A DNA stretch of 64,000 bases from Allolobophora icterica. Taxonomy: Eukaryota; Annelida; Clitellata; Crassiclitellata; Lumbricidae. This document shows positions 40,748 to 61,819 of the stretch, in pieces. The position numbers and the translations under genes are program-made. The DNA is taken from NCBI GenBank assembly GCA_963556255.1, contig OY744607.1, positions 55,702,633 to 55,766,632 of the forward strand, read 5' to 3'. The number at the start of each line of letters is the position of its first letter. Within the stretch, counting starts at the first letter, position 1. Below the pieces are notes generated by a model. The model made no database searches and had not been told where the DNA came from. It worked only from the letters and a program-made list of their open reading frames with translations.

Positions 40748-40930
40748 TCAGTGGTATGCCCCACTTCGGAGCGTGGCCGTTTCCACAATTCTCTGCCAAC
40801 CACTACGATTCTGCGCACGACTCCAGGCAGTGTTAAGTCCAAAGCCCAGCGGTCGCAGGTCTGCACCAACCGACCTGGTCCATGTGTGTCTCGGTCGTCC
40901 AACCGGTCAAGTTGGATAATTTATATATTG
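40748..40930 (-). mobile_element. LINE 3' end (ORF C-terminus)
   Basis: Minus-strand frames read GRPRHTWTR, DLRPLGF and WQRIVETATLRSGAYH, the RT C-terminal tail. On this strand it runs into a GAT-repeat tail that continues past the hAT insertion. Confidence 0.8.
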
Positions 40931-41104
40931 TTCAAGTTGCGTTCTGACAGCTTGTTAATAATAAACGAAAATTGATTGATTGATTGATTGGTCATATACG
41001 TCGATGGTTGAGGGTTATTTGACAATCTCTGCATCGAACTCTATGTCTAATCTTGTTCCTAGTTGTTCACTCCTACGGACGTTTCCGGCAGTCTGAGGTC
41101 AAAC

Positions 41105-48460
<7,356 letters not shown>

Positions 48461-50339
48461 GCCATCATCGGAGACCGCCATCTGACTGACCGTCTTGTAG
48501 CTGTGCTGCTTTTCGTACCTGGGGGAAAGGGAGCCAATGCAGCACTCATGGTTCCTCAAACAGTGACTCATAGGCTGCAAACGGCTGTCGTTTGTTGTAA
48601 ACAGTTTATTCTTTTGGTCAGTTAAACATGCAGATGTCATTTGAAATACTCTGTTCCCGATTCAGCTTTTAGGTGAAAACTTTTAGTCGATCATGGATAT
48701 CCTTTCGCTTGATTTTTAGAAGTAAACGCCAAATGATTGATCGGCGTATGGCTGTTGTTGCCATGGAAACAAAAGGTTATGTATGACCTTGACAGTTACC
48801 GTTGCTATGGCAGCATCTCCTGTAGTATTGGCTTGATCCCGACACAACTAGGTCAGGTCTGCAATTGTAAGCACTTTATATTGGTCAGTATCGGCTAGAT
48901 GTTGTTTTTGTACTTTGCGCTGTCCTGTTCGCTTGAATCCTGTCCATTCCATGCAAGTGGAGGCACTGACGAATCTCCAGAGTCCTTGCAGTACACCGGG
49001 TGCTTGGGATGATCTGGAGAATATCATAGAATTTCAAAATCCAGGTCATGGTGTGCGTATCTGGGAAGAGATCATGACATCCAGAAAATGCATTCCATGA
49101 CGCTCGAACCCGTAGTTTTGCATCTGTCGTGTCCTTGAATCGGGTGGTATTCGGTAAAATGTTACATTTTCACGGATCACATTTTCAGGTGGATTTCTTC
49201 CGATAAACTTCCCGGAGTCTTTGCGTTCCACGGTTTTTGGTGATTGGAGCAAATCACAGTGGCTCACGAGTGGACCAACCATTGCCGTAGTTAGTCTGAA
49301 GAAAATCTGAACTTGCTTTTTATGGTAATCGGTCTGGACAACTTCTTGGAAATGAGATCTGTGAAAACTATACGTGACTATTTACTGAATAACTGCAGCA
49401 GAGCGAGACAATGGCCACATGAGGCTAGACGTTGAATGCTTCCACGTTAAAATACAATCTTTCACAATAGGATTTGAGGTACTGAAGCACATGGACATAA
49501 TATCGCATTCAAAACCTCGAGCAGATCTCAAAATTCTCCCAACTATCCGTCTTCTACCTTGGCATCGGCATTTCTAAGTGATTTATTAATTTATTTGGAC
49601 TTTGTGTAGGTCCACCGGTGTTGAAATAAGTTTGATGCAGGGAGCAACTCCCAGATGAAGCACAAGAACAATACAAGGCTTAGATTTCTGTGTTTGTAAT
49701 TTCGGAGTGTGTGTTTAGTCTGTAGGAGAGTTTTGTTCCATTTAATAAGCTAACAATGTTGCGGTTCACAAGGCCTGTCGTGGATGTATGTATGTATCTC
49801 GGTTGTTTAGTGCATTTCAAGAACTTCTCAAAGGCGCTGTGGACATGGTCGTCTAGGGGGTTTCAACTGGTTTTGCAGTTGGTGCTGGGGGCAAACAGTT
49901 TATGGAGGGAATTTAAATTGGCATGAAACCTTTTTTATCTAATCTTATTCCACAAGGTGTTTTTGCGACTATTCTGTTTACTAAGAAATTTTCATAATCC
50001 ATACGTGTTTTGAAGTTTTTGTGTCTTGGAGTGCATGGTTTGAACTTGTCTGCTTGCGGCTGGAACTAACATACTAACGCAACATAGAGAACTCTTGCCA
50101 ACATGGCATTTCAACTGCCCCTCAACAAAACATGTATACCCATTTCCTTTTCCTATATTAACATTTTAACAACAACAGTTTACTAATAGCGACTGGGAAA
50201 CCAGTGCAGCTCATTGTTAAAGTGTTGATGAAAGTGTACGCTAGAATAACCTTTTACTGGTAACAATGACTGTGTTGTCTTGTTGCTATAACTCTAGCAG
50301 AGGCAGGAAAGTTCAGTGTGTGTGTGTGACTGTATAAGG
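48461..50339. other. SUCLG1 3' flank
   Basis: This presumably includes the 3' UTR. No other gene was recognised. The ORFs present have no family signature. Confidence 0.4.
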
Positions 50340-50689
50340 CAGTGATTCTCAACCTATGCGTCACGACCCTCAAGTGGGTTGCAAAGAACGTCCAAGTGGG
50401 TTGCCAATTCTCCCCGGAAATCGTAATTTTTCTCACTGAAGCACTGGAGAGTTCGTGTTGACCAGGGATGTGTGGATATGTTTACATGTTTGACAGAATT
50501 TCTTAATTCAGATGAGAATGAACTTGGCAAAATTCAGGCCAAGTTAAAAGTACAAATTTTAGCCATCTGAATAGTTTAGTCGCGAAATGCATTAACACAT
50601 GGGTTCCCTTGGATTTAAGTGGGGTGGGTCTCGTTGACATCCAGATGTTGCAAAGTGGGTCGCGATGTAGAAAAGGTTGAGAACCACTA
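50340..50689. mobile_element. hAT-type MITE
   Basis: The ends are CAGTGATTCTCAACC and TAGTGGTTCTCAACC (from the right). The duplication gtataagg lies at 50332-50339 and 50690-50697. Its ends match those of the MITE at 35682-36006, so the two belong to one lineage. Confidence 0.9.
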
Positions 50690-50697
50690 GTATAAGG

Positions 50698-51469
50698 AAT
50701 ACCTCCACCTTGAACCTGTCCATTAGGCGGTTAAAAGGTGTTAATTTTGAAAACCAAATTCTTCTAGCTATCCTATCCTAATACTTTCTCCTTGACGTTA
50801 CCCCCACCAGATTGTGACCTCGCACCAAAATGGACCGAACAACCTATCTATAGAAAACTTGATTTGATAAAGTGCCAGTGACGTGGCTTTTGTGTGGTGC
50901 TGAGAAATTTTGGAGTTTTACATTACATTACAAAAATTAAATTACACTGTAATACACCTCCAATAACAGCTCTTAGTCCTGGGGCAAAGGTCCAAAGCAG
51001 ACTAGGTTGACCACAGCCTTGGCTTCAGTTACGAATCAGTGAAGATAAATAATTAACCATATACCTGTATTAACTAATACTACACCTCGTCTTGGACAGT
51101 CCTTTGGCTAAAGTACAGGGAACACAATAACCATGATATTTAAAAGAATTTCTAGCAAGCAGTTTCACATTCTTTGACAATATTAAGCGAATACATAGTT
51201 AAAATCCACAATATTGTAGTTCTGGTATTTTACTGGTATGTGCTGAACTCGACAGAATACGAGTAGAATTGGACAAATAAAAAACAAGCCAGAAATTCAA
51301 AGCTATAGCTTCTCAATAGTCTGCCTTGTGCAGCACCAAGGTATTTCGATGATTTACATCAGGTCTGTTCTTGCAGTAATAACCAACTACTCGAGTTTTG
51401 ATTAATGGAAATTTTTACCAGACCAAAAGATATAGACGCTAGAGTTTTGTCCAGTTCAGCGAAAAAGAG
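50698..51469. other. GLRX5 3' flank
   Basis: A LINE/SINE-like tail ('tgtggtgctgagaaattttg' near 50895, also near 38415) is visible. Otherwise nothing was recognised. Confidence 0.4.
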
Positions 51470-52497
51470 TTACTTCTTTTGTTTATCTAGGAGTGCAGAA
51501 CGAACTCCGATTTTTTCAAATTCTTTTATCAGTTCACCGTTCTGGTGCATCTCGATCAAGACGTCGCATCCTCCAACAAACTCTCCATTGATGTAAACCT
51601 GAGGAATGGTTGGCCAGTTTGAATAATCCTTTATGCCTAAAACAGACAGCATATCAGAGCTTTAGCTAACAAAGTTCCCAAGATCTCCTGTCTGAATATC
51701 ATAAATCCAGTTCCATCTCATACAATGCATTACAACATGCAGTGTTATAATTGTTGAAAAAAATAGTGGGGGGGGGGGCGAGTTGATAATTTTACAGATT
51801 ACCAAAGTACACGAACGCAAGTCAAAATCTAATGTTGGTAATATGTTGCACACTAAACAACTGACGATGACTCATTAAATAGTTTGCTTTCCTGCCCCAC
51901 CACATCGTTTCAGTTAATTAGCTGAGGGGGTTAGAACAGAGCAAGGGGTTCAACCCTCCCAACAACTAAAACACCGACAACGCGCTGTTGCGCACTACAA
52001 ATCATATAGGTACAATACAATACAACTAAAGATTTATAGCAAGCATTAACAAGACAAGTCTGCATTCCTAGTCATAGTACAATGTGAATAGATGAGTTTA
52101 ATTTTGATTTAAATTGCTCAACAGAAATGCATTGACGGAATGTAGTCGGAAGACTGTTCTATTCTATGGGTCCTCAGACCGAGAAGTTACGCAATATAGG
52201 GTTTCCAGGTGACGCATTACCTTGTCTAACGTTTTCGTTGTCGAGAACGTTGTGCGCGTCAAATTTCTCCACTCCGTGCATTTGAAGGATCTGCATGACG
52301 GCGTTGCTGAAACCACACTTGGGAGCGTCTGGGGTGCCCTTCATGAACACCACGAGCTTCTTCCCCTTTACGAGGCCATCGATGTGTTCCTTCGATCCAA
52401 CAGCAGCTGCGGCTGCCCAATTTGAACCACTCGTCGACAGAAGGCGATTGAATAAGACGGATCTGCAGCTTAAACTTTTCGTAAGAAATGAAGCCAT
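51470..52497 (-). CDS. GLRX5: Glutaredoxin-related protein 5, mitochondrial (monothiol)
   Basis: Two exons, 52497-52221 and 51636-51470, make 147 residues. Human GLRX5 is about 157. The first ~30 residues ([20 protein letters not shown]) look like a mitochondrial presequence rich in Arg, Leu and Ser. The active-site motif PKCGFS (Cys61) is that of monothiol glutaredoxins. KGTPDAP upstream and the glutathione-binding [19 protein letters not shown] downstream are intact. The protein transfers 2Fe-2S clusters from the ISCU scaffold in the matrix. I chose the ATG at 52497 because it opens the presequence; an upstream in-frame extension to 52578 has no family match. The 585-bp intron holds nothing recognised apart from short AT-rich sequence. 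Confidence 0.96.
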
Positions 52498-53406
52498 TAC
52501 GAAAAAATTACTAATGAGACCGTTTGCGAAAATTATTCTACTTTTAACCTTGCAACTTTGTGGCAGCTGGATGAACACTTCCGTTCCGTGTCGCCAGTTT
52601 CAGATTGTACCAAGTATGCTCGGGGTACCTTCTTGCAGTGTGTGGAACAATATCGAGCAGAGCAATATTGTTTCGTAGTTTTAGTTTGATTTTTTTTTTA
52701 CCTCGCCATCTATAAATAATCCAACCATTCGTTTTGGTATAAATATTAATTCCAACTAAATCTAGCTAATTCCTATTATTTTTCCTCAGTGTAAATTGTT
52801 AACAAATCGGCTTACTCTTTGACGGAGTACATTCCGATTAGGACAACCTAGTATAGAACCTCAATATTCATTAGCGAATTCAGTGTAACGAAAGGTAATG
52901 TAAATCTCCTTAAATGTTTCAGTGCTACACAAACGCTGCGTCATGGAGACCACAGGTAAGTCACCGGGCGCTTAGTTCGACTCAAGTCCACAAAAGACAA
53001 GTTGTTGGGTCTGTAGCGGGCTAGGTGTGTGCAACAAATTTCAAGAAAAGGGTAAGAATATATTTGTATTTAATAAATAAACGTCATACCAGAGTTGCAA
53101 TCTAACTTCCATTGTGGGTTTTCTTCTGATTTCACTTATTATAATCAATAATATTAAGTCTATCTATTTACCTCCTTCTATTCACCCGCACCTCAGACTC
53201 ACACTTCAGTGTGACCTTGCGCGTTACAAATTTAATTAATAATATTAAAATGTTATATGAAGAAGCAAAGCGCAGTGGGTTTTGTGAGATGTAATATGCG
53301 AGTGATCAATCCTCTCCCTCGCTTTCTCAACTTCTCACCAATATTCAACGTACGCCTTCCATAGCTGAGTTCAATACAGAGGGCCAGTGCAACTGATACT
53401 TGAAAG

Positions 53407-53602
53407 CAGTGCTTTTTTTCTAGAAAAAAAATACCGGAACTGAACAATTATGGAAGGACTAAGTTGAGGGCAAAGCTAAAAAAACGGGTGGTGGCGTGAG
53501 GTTTGGGAGGGGTCCTGGTGAGACCTCCCCAAGAAAAATTTTTAATAGCTGAAAAAGGTGTCGTAACACCGTTCTGAAGCGTTCCGGCAGCAAAAAGCAC
53601 TG
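53407..53602. mobile_element. hAT-type MITE, slightly eroded
   Basis: The ends are CAGTGCTTTTTTTCTAG and CAGTGCTTTTTGCTGCC (from the right). The flanks cttgaaag and atttaaag match at 6 of 8. A fragment of the same family ('ctgccggaacgctcctgaa') lies at 34726-34750. Confidence 0.7.
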
Positions 53603-53610
53603 ATTTAAAG

Positions 53611-55105
53611 CATCTTTTATTCCTAGAGAAGATTGAATCTCTCAACCACCACCACCACAACCTTCCATTGTTACCAGCATACTATAATTATATAACCACT
53701 AGTGCACGAGAAAGGTATTAAAGTTTTCCAAGCTTCTAAGTTTCTTGTCTGCCAAGTGGGTACCTGGACAAGAGTACGAAGATAAACGTTTCCAATCAGT
53801 CGCCAATCACAAGATTCAAAAGCTCAAATAACCGACGGTGTTTTGATTGGTTATGTAATGTAACACAGTGAACAAATTTTTTGTGGCTCCTTCAAAAGCA
53901 GCTATTTCATCAGATATGCTTACAGTAAATATGGCAAGTTTTCACTAAACCTTACCGTAAATTTCCCAATAGACATTACAGTAACTTACAACAAATTTTC
54001 TACTGCTACTTACGCTAATAAACTTAAATATTACTGCAGATTAACCAGTAAACAGATACAGTAAATTTAACTGTAAATCATACAGCAGATTCTTCAGCTT
54101 TAGTAGTTCAATCAGCCCGTAAAATGTGGGGCGCCCAGGCCTGCACAATCTGAAATAAAGAAGGTCCAGCTGAGAGTGTGTTAAAGTAGAAACAGGTTTC
54201 CAGATGGCCCAGTTGAGTAATCTGTATGAGGGACAAACCTCGAGGTTATGCTACTCATGACAGTCAATTCTTCAGTAATTGTTGCCAATAAATTTTTAGC
54301 AAACACAAAAGTAAATGATACTGCATATTTTCCAGTAAACCTTACAGTAAATTTTATTACATTGTAATGTCATTCTTCTGGGCACAAACTGGCAACTAAC
54401 AACAACTGATACATTGCAAAAATACTGTACAGAATGGAAATTCAACGAAATCTTTTCCCGAACAAAAACAATTTCTATTTCTACAAAGTCACCATACAAA
54501 AAACAAACCATAGCACATTAAAATCAACATGGCAATTAAAATTAATTAACGAGCTTATTATTAACATTCAACTCCACTTTAACAAAGTCAAGCCTCTTCA
54601 CAACAGAAAACTAAAAGACAGACCATGGCTATGAGTCATCCCTACTTGTGTCTGTCTGTCTGTTTGAAAATTTACGTCTTTGTATCTGCTGTACTCCTGT
54701 CTATCTGCATGTATGTCTTGATATAATGTATACTTGTACATGTATATCTGTATGGAAGTCAGAGCTGTTAACAACACTGGAAAACTGTATTGCTAATACA
54801 AAAATACTTCCTAAAAAATGTATTGCCAATATCAAATACCAATACTTCCTAATAAATGTATTGCCAATTCCAATACTTCCAAAAAAATTTATTAGTAATA
54901 CAATTTGTAAAAAATATTGCTATTTACCAATACCATTGAAGCATGTATGTATACTACTTTGTCTGTTTATTTGTCTGTTTGTCTATCTGTCACTTTGTAT
55001 ATCTGTCTGCAGCCCTGTCTGTGTGCATGTTTCTGTATACCTGTTCTTGGCCGGTCTACAGGGTTTCTTTCGCCCCCACATTAATACTTTGCCTATGTGC
55101 TTTAT
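53611..55105. other. Intergenic stretch, AT-rich
   Basis: Loose repeats of 'ccttacagtaaatttt' (53930-54090, 54330-54360) and 'ctaataaatgtattgccaat' (54785-54900) occur. No gene was recognised. Confidence 0.45.
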
Positions 55106-55775
55106 AAGAATTTAGCTATGCATACTGTTCTCGACCCCTGTTACTTACAAGGTTCACTTGACCAATCAGCCACACAGCCAATCACTTTGGAATCCAGTTA
55201 CAGCAGTATTCAGATGATACTCAGCTTTACATTGCTCTGTCACCAACAGATCAATCTGACAAGGCAAACTTGGAGTGCCTCTCTTTAGTGCATGTATATT
55301 TCTGCTTCAGTGGTATTGCCATAAACCCAGGTAAGTCTGAGGCAACCATGTTTGGCTCACACAAACAACTGTGCTCTTTCCCTTCTCAATTGAGTGTTGA
55401 CCTTGACGGCACTGTTGTACCGCTATCAAACACTGTCGTACCGCTATCAAACACTGTCAAAGGCTTGGAGTTACTCTGGATAGTAATCTTACATTTTGAC
55501 CCCACATAACAAACCTTTGCAAATCTTGTTTTCATCACATCAGGGCAAAACATCACATAAAGTCTGCTCTTACCAAATACATATCGCCTACCAATGTCTG
55601 TTCGATGCTTGAACACTACCTCTTCCTGTCAGAAACGCCTCAAAACTCACTATTTCTCATTGGCTTTGAAACATCTGGATATCTAGCAGCTTTCCACTTG
55701 GCGACTGACTAACCGCACCTCAGATTCGCATTTCCATGTGTCTTTGCGCAAATTCAGTATGTTTGTAATAATAAT
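55106..55775 (+). mobile_element. CR1/L2-like LINE fragment, RT to 3' end
   Basis: It reads QLQQYSDDTQLYIALSPTD (RT motif C, Ser in YSDD), then INPGKSEATMFGS, then the C-terminus matching 5940-6110. A (AAT) tail follows. There are internal frameshifts, and 'ccgctatcaaacactgtc' is duplicated in tandem. Confidence 0.85.
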
Positions 55776-56359
55776 ATAGGCCTATGTGATACAAAAGGGC
55801 TATACTAATAGCCAGATATATACATACACGCATGCATATATTATATACATGCATACACGCATGCATATATGCAACGCCAACAATCGTGACAATATGAAAT
55901 ATTTATGAAGTATTGCAACAACTTAAACTTCTAGACATTTACAGTGTTTCAAGTCATTGAAATTCTACACATTATGTCTTATTTCTATACTTTTACTTTA
56001 AAATAAGCTTCTTTTATAATTCATCAAACCTGTTGTGTCATATTTATAAGTTTCTGACGGGCGAAATGTGGGGAGCAAATTTTCCGGGGACGAAATGGTG
56101 GGGGCTAATTGTCTGTATCCCATCTCTGCTTGTAAGGATGTTTCTATACCCTTCAACCACTGAGTCTGCCTTTCCGTATCCGTTTGCATAAACTAAAGAC
56201 ATTGCCACACATCACTCGATTTGGTCACAGAAAATAAACGAGATTTTTTAGTAAACAATGAAACAACAATCAATAATTAATGCCAACCGTTGGTTTAGAA
56301 TGGCTGCAAATAAGATAAAATTAATTATCCACAACAAGCGTTAATGGCCGATCCAGAGT

Positions 56360-56625
56360 TTACACCTTGTCACCTTGTGCTGTCAGCTCGTGGAGCTCTA
56401 GCGACCGTCCTGGTGAACACACTCCACCATCTCCTATTCGATGACAAGTCTCTCAATTCCGCCAAATTCATGCCAGTTACATCTTGTATCTCATCCATCC
56501 ATCTCCTCCTTGGGCGACCCAGTCTTCTCCTCCCCTCACCGCACGCCAGCATCATTTCCTTCTCCAGACCATCAGATCGCATAACATGTCCAAAGAACCT
56601 TAGCTTCATTCTTGTTTACTAGGCA
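56360..56625 (-). mobile_element. LINE 3' end (RT C-terminus)
   Basis: Minus-strand KLRFFGHVMRSDGLEKEMM, LGRPRRRWMDEIQDVTG and RRWWSVFTRTVA. This is the same type of tail as 4178-4460, but a different lineage. Confidence 0.85.
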
Positions 56626-57874
56626 AAAATGGAAATTATCTCAAAGGTAATGAAAATCTAGGAGAGAAGCTTAGTAAAAGGTTAGAAAATATGGAAATTA
56701 GTATAAAAAAGACAGAAAAGCGTCACAGCAAAAGGCTTAAAGCTCAAGGAAATTTCTTTCCCTACTCTGACAGTTCTTTAACTGTCCAAACATCCCAGCT
56801 TTAAACGACCTTTTAACACTGGCTTCACACTGTTTTTATCACATTTTTAATAATATCTACATTTTATTAACTTTAAAAGCAATTTATCATTACTTTTCTG
56901 TTCTTTTTTTACTAATTTCCCAGCTTTGCTCTAATCATTTACAGCTCCTACCTTTCTGATAATATCCATTTTCCTACCCAAATAATTTCACAAATTCCAC
57001 GACCTCTTTCATAATTTTGCAGTTTTTTCATGACCTAATTCATAACTTCCAAGTATTTTCATTACATTTTCATTACATAATCTACCAGTTTTCCCATTCC
57101 TTTTTGAAAATCTACGTTTGTTCATGACCTTTTCATAACCTCCAAGTTTTTGCCACCCTTTTTAGCCTTAAGTTTAGCTGCAACCCTGACCAGTATGGGG
57201 CCAGCCCAATGTCCCGACAAGGCACTGCTTCCCTGGATCAGCCTCTGACACAATAACACTGAATGACATTTCTAGCGAGTGGTTAGCAGTCGGTTTCGCA
57301 GAATATCACAAGAAGCAAGGTTTGACCGAACCTTGATCCAGATTTCGGTATTCGCCGGATTTTGCCTTAGACCGATTAAAATTGTAATCAGCGCATCCCT
57401 GGACTTTCGATACAAATATCAAAAGAAGTAATATTTTTTTACCAAAAACACTTTCTTTTTTCATTAATACAAAAAAAGTAACCTAGAGTAATTTTTATCA
57501 CTGAAAATCGGTGTAAAATAATAAAATTATGAGTCGACGCAACAAAAAAATGGTGAACAGTTAGTCTTTCTTCTTAAGCCATGAGGCTTACAATGTAAAT
57601 TAGTACTTTAGAACCAAATAAAAATAAATCCTACTGATTAATCGGATCGAATCTGGAATCGACAAACAAGCAGGCCAAATATCCAGAATCGGAAATCGGC
57701 AAAAAAATGTCAGTCAGCCAAACCCTAACAAGAAGCACACCAGAAACTGACAAACCCCAACTACAGACCAACTAAGGCGTGAGATATGTAACGAGCAGTG
57801 CAAAGACGAATCGGATTAACCCGAGTGAATCCAAGGCTACGAACTATCTCCCCAGCATAATTCATGTGATCCGA
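56626..57874. other. MFSD5 3' flank
   Basis: The stretch is AT-rich. A possible old repeat lies at about 57270-57720, with 'attttgcc...ccgattaaaat' and 'ttaatcggatcgaatctgga'. No gene was recognised. Confidence 0.35.
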
Positions 57875-60800
57875 TCAAATCTTTTCGATGGTTTCCTCGA
57901 AATCTGGTTTACTCTCTGTGGTCTCGGCGAGGTCTGCGGGAACCGGTTTGGAAACAGGCAGACTGGCAGCCATCCTGTCGAGAACATCAACAACACTCTG
58001 GTACTCAAACAACTGTATCTATGTAGGAACAGTGCACAGAAGTTCACGTGTGTGTCTGTACATGTGTGTATATATGTACGAGAGAGAATTTGTATTCATG
58101 TATGTATGTCTATATCTATGTATGTGAGTTGTACGTATGTGTGCATATGTGCGATTGTGCGTATGCATGTGTGTATGTATGTATGTGTGTGTGCTTGAAG
58201 CGAATGGTAAGATAAGGTCAGCTGAGATAAGGTGAGTTCCCGAGGGACACCACAGCCAATTGGTTAGAACGTGACATGCGTATAACGCGAAGAGTGTGGG
58301 CTCTAGGCTCCTCCCTCACAATTGCTCGGTTCCATAGACTGATGCTTAGTCAACAGATAGTGGCACTTAATAAATGCAGAATAATAATTTAATAATAATA
58401 ATAATGATAATAATTATGGTAACTTGAGATCTAGTATGGCATGATAACAACCCTTTAGCAACAGCTTTTAGCCACCATCCTTCCTGTTTTGATAAGTTAA
58501 ATAAACTCCTAGAAGCTGCTTGACAAAATTATTGGAAATTATTTCCTATGTGACCAAGATCGCCCACACTACCTACAAGAAAACTACCGCCCGTAAACGC
58601 AAAATGCCCAGAAGCAGCACAATGTACGTCCGCATCTAAGCACATATCATAGCCTTTATATGGCACCTTTTGTGAAGAACTGTTACCTTGCCTTTCCTTC
58701 TTACCCTACCTTAGGTTACCTTACCTCCATTTAAGTAACTTAAGTGTCTAAGGTTAGAGTGCATGGAGGTTACTCTCTATGTTTCCATTAAAGCTAAGTT
58801 GTTTCTTTGATCCTTTGTTGTTGAGTGTTGTGAAGAAAACGCAGCCACTCACCGAGAGAGCCAGTGTTGAAAGATGGCCGCCAGGAACAGGAATGTAACG
58901 CAGCATTCGAAGATGACCTTCATCGACAGATTCTGAAACACACAAAATAAACGAAGTACACATAAAAAGCACTACACAAAATGAGCTACATAAAACAGAT
59001 GTTACGATGTGAAGGCAATGAGGCTGAGTCACGATAAAGCACGGTGCCTCTTTCACTCACAGTAAACAATATTTAATGTAATTATATAATTATAAAATAT
59101 TCAATGTGATATTTCATTAGCAGAATATTCCCTTGCATTGTAGAAAGTTGTGACTTTGATAAATCGTCATACTGTGTCTTGCAACTGAAAATAATAGTCA
59201 ATACGTCCAAGTTTTTTCTATGTTGACCTCTCTAGCTGGAACCATCTTCAGAAGGAATTGCAGCTTAAGCTCCTAAGCCTTTCTCTTCCTCTGTTCCAGA
59301 AACCCATGAAGTCCATTTGATAGCACTGACTTGGATTGGGAGCACCTCTGAATCATTGAGTGGCACTTTAATAAATGTTCAATTACAATTACAACATTAC
59401 GCAGTTACTCTCCACTAGCAGACATCAAATTAGCCGAACTTGCACGCAGGCCCTAGACATTGCACGTCCACTGTGGGGGCGAAACCCCAAGTCCTCAGAA
59501 AAGAGACTCCTGCGAAGGGATTTTTGGAGGAAAGAATGCAGGGGTACAAGAGTGAAGACAAGTCTCCCTGGAATATTTTACCTGCAGGAGGATCACGACG
59601 ACGATGAGGTTGAGCGGAACTCTGAAGAAGTTCATGATTGTTGCTCTTGCTGGAAAAAACAACCGAACATAGAACTGCTAATGTTCTCAAGTAATATAAT
59701 GCACTGTAATGTAACTTTTCATTTATATAGCGCCTTAGATTACCCTACCCTATCATACACTACACACCCTACTCTACTGTACTTTGCAATACCTTACTTT
59801 CTGCTACCATAACTTCTGTTACCTTAACTTCCGTTATTATACCTTCTGTTACCATACCTTCTGTTACCTTACTTTCTGTTACCATACATTCTGTTACCTT
59901 ACTTTCTGTTACCATACCTCCTGTTACCTTACCCTCTGTTACTATACCTTGTGCTACCTTACCTTTTTCCATACCTACCCTTACCATACATTCTGTTACC
60001 ATACCTCCTGTTCCCTTGCCTTCTGTTACCTTCCTTACCTGCTGTTACTTTAACTTACCTTATCTGCTGTTACCTTCTTACAGTACACTATCTTACATAA
60101 TACTCACCTTCCTTTACCTAGTCTTACATTACCTTCCCTGACATGAGGACTCCGAGAGACTTACTGGCTTCTGGAACGTAACGGTCCCTCATCGTGCTCA
60201 TCGATGGCCAGAAGATTCCAACGCAGATCTCAAAGACGAGGAATCCACTGAAGATGACCAACTGGTTCTGAAACAACAGACAGATGGGTTAGCTCCTCGT
60301 GCCACATGACACACAATGGATGTCACTATGAAATGAGTTGGGCTCTATGCGCTTGTGGAAACTCACCGGTGATCAATCTCTCCTTTAGTTAATTATCCAA
60401 GCACTGTTCACTAATTGATTAACTGTTTCTTCTTAATGACCTCAACATTACCGAGTCTTGTGCAGGCAGAATTTTTCTTAGACCTGTACTTAAAAGGTGT
60501 TATATATAGGGCTGTTCCGAATATTCGCTTCGTATTCGCTTCGGGGCCGAATAGTGAGCCAAATAGCTATTTGGCATTTGGCCGAATAGTAGCGGTCGGA
60601 CCGAATAAGAATAGTGGTCACGTGACATCTGTTTCTGCATATATACGGCTGCTATAGCGAGTGGAGTGAACGTTAAGTAAGTGACAATTTCTAAGTTTAG
60701 TTAAATTAGTTCCATTCCTAGTTTACACAGACTGGCAGAAGGATGCAAAAAATAACATGTAGTTAACTGTTTACTTTTAGTTTAGGTATTAAATTTACTG

Positions 60801-61783
60801 AACTGAAACTTTTGCTTACATTTGAAATTTTGAATGTTGTCGGCAGACCTATTTTGTACACTATTCGTATTCGGCCGAATAGTTGGTCCAATTATTCGTA
60901 TTCGGCCAAATAGCTATAATCACCTATTTGGTACAGCCCTAGTTATATAGTAAGTGTCCAGATACGTACATAGTTATGTACGTATGCACAGACATATATA
61001 ATCACATTATCCATACATGCATACATGTACACACAAACACATTCACACATACGGACAAACACATTCATACATTCCAGTACATACATACATACATACACTC
61101 ATACATACATCTGGCATGGTAGCTGACTGGTTAGAGCACTCGTCCTGTAACGCACAGAGTACGGATTCAATCCTCACCCAAAGTAGTTGCTGTTTAAGGA
61201 CCTCGAGTAAGTCCTTCGCTCATTTTGCTCTACACCATCGATGTTCTGTCGTATGTTTGTATGCACTTCTGATCTTTGGAAGGCAGGCAATATCAAATGC
61301 AGTTGTATTGTATTGTATACATACGAGTACATAGTCCTATAGATGATCGCATGTACTTACACCAGGAAACAGAATGGGCATCATCAGCGACAGAGCCGAC
61401 ACGAACAAGACTGGTCTACAAGCGAACAAAGACATCGCCAAACAAAGCAATCAGTTTAACACTTTAACGACGAGCATGTACTAAAATGTATGGAAAATCT
61501 AATCCCTCTCATCATTAAAGGGTTAATGGAATGACAGAGAACGCATTGTACAAATTAATGCAACAAATGACTGAATGAATGAATGACTGAATCAATCAAT
61601 CAATGACATAATGAATGTATGAATGAAATTTGGACATGGTGGCCGTTTGGTTAAAACGCTCGCCCTTCGAGCCTCCCTTGAGATTGGTTACTGTGTAGGA
61701 ACCATGAGCAAGTCCTTTACTCCAAATTGTTCAGCGCCATCGATTGATGCTTGGTCATCAGACAGTGTTGCTTATATAAAAGC

Positions 61784-61819
<36 letters not shown>

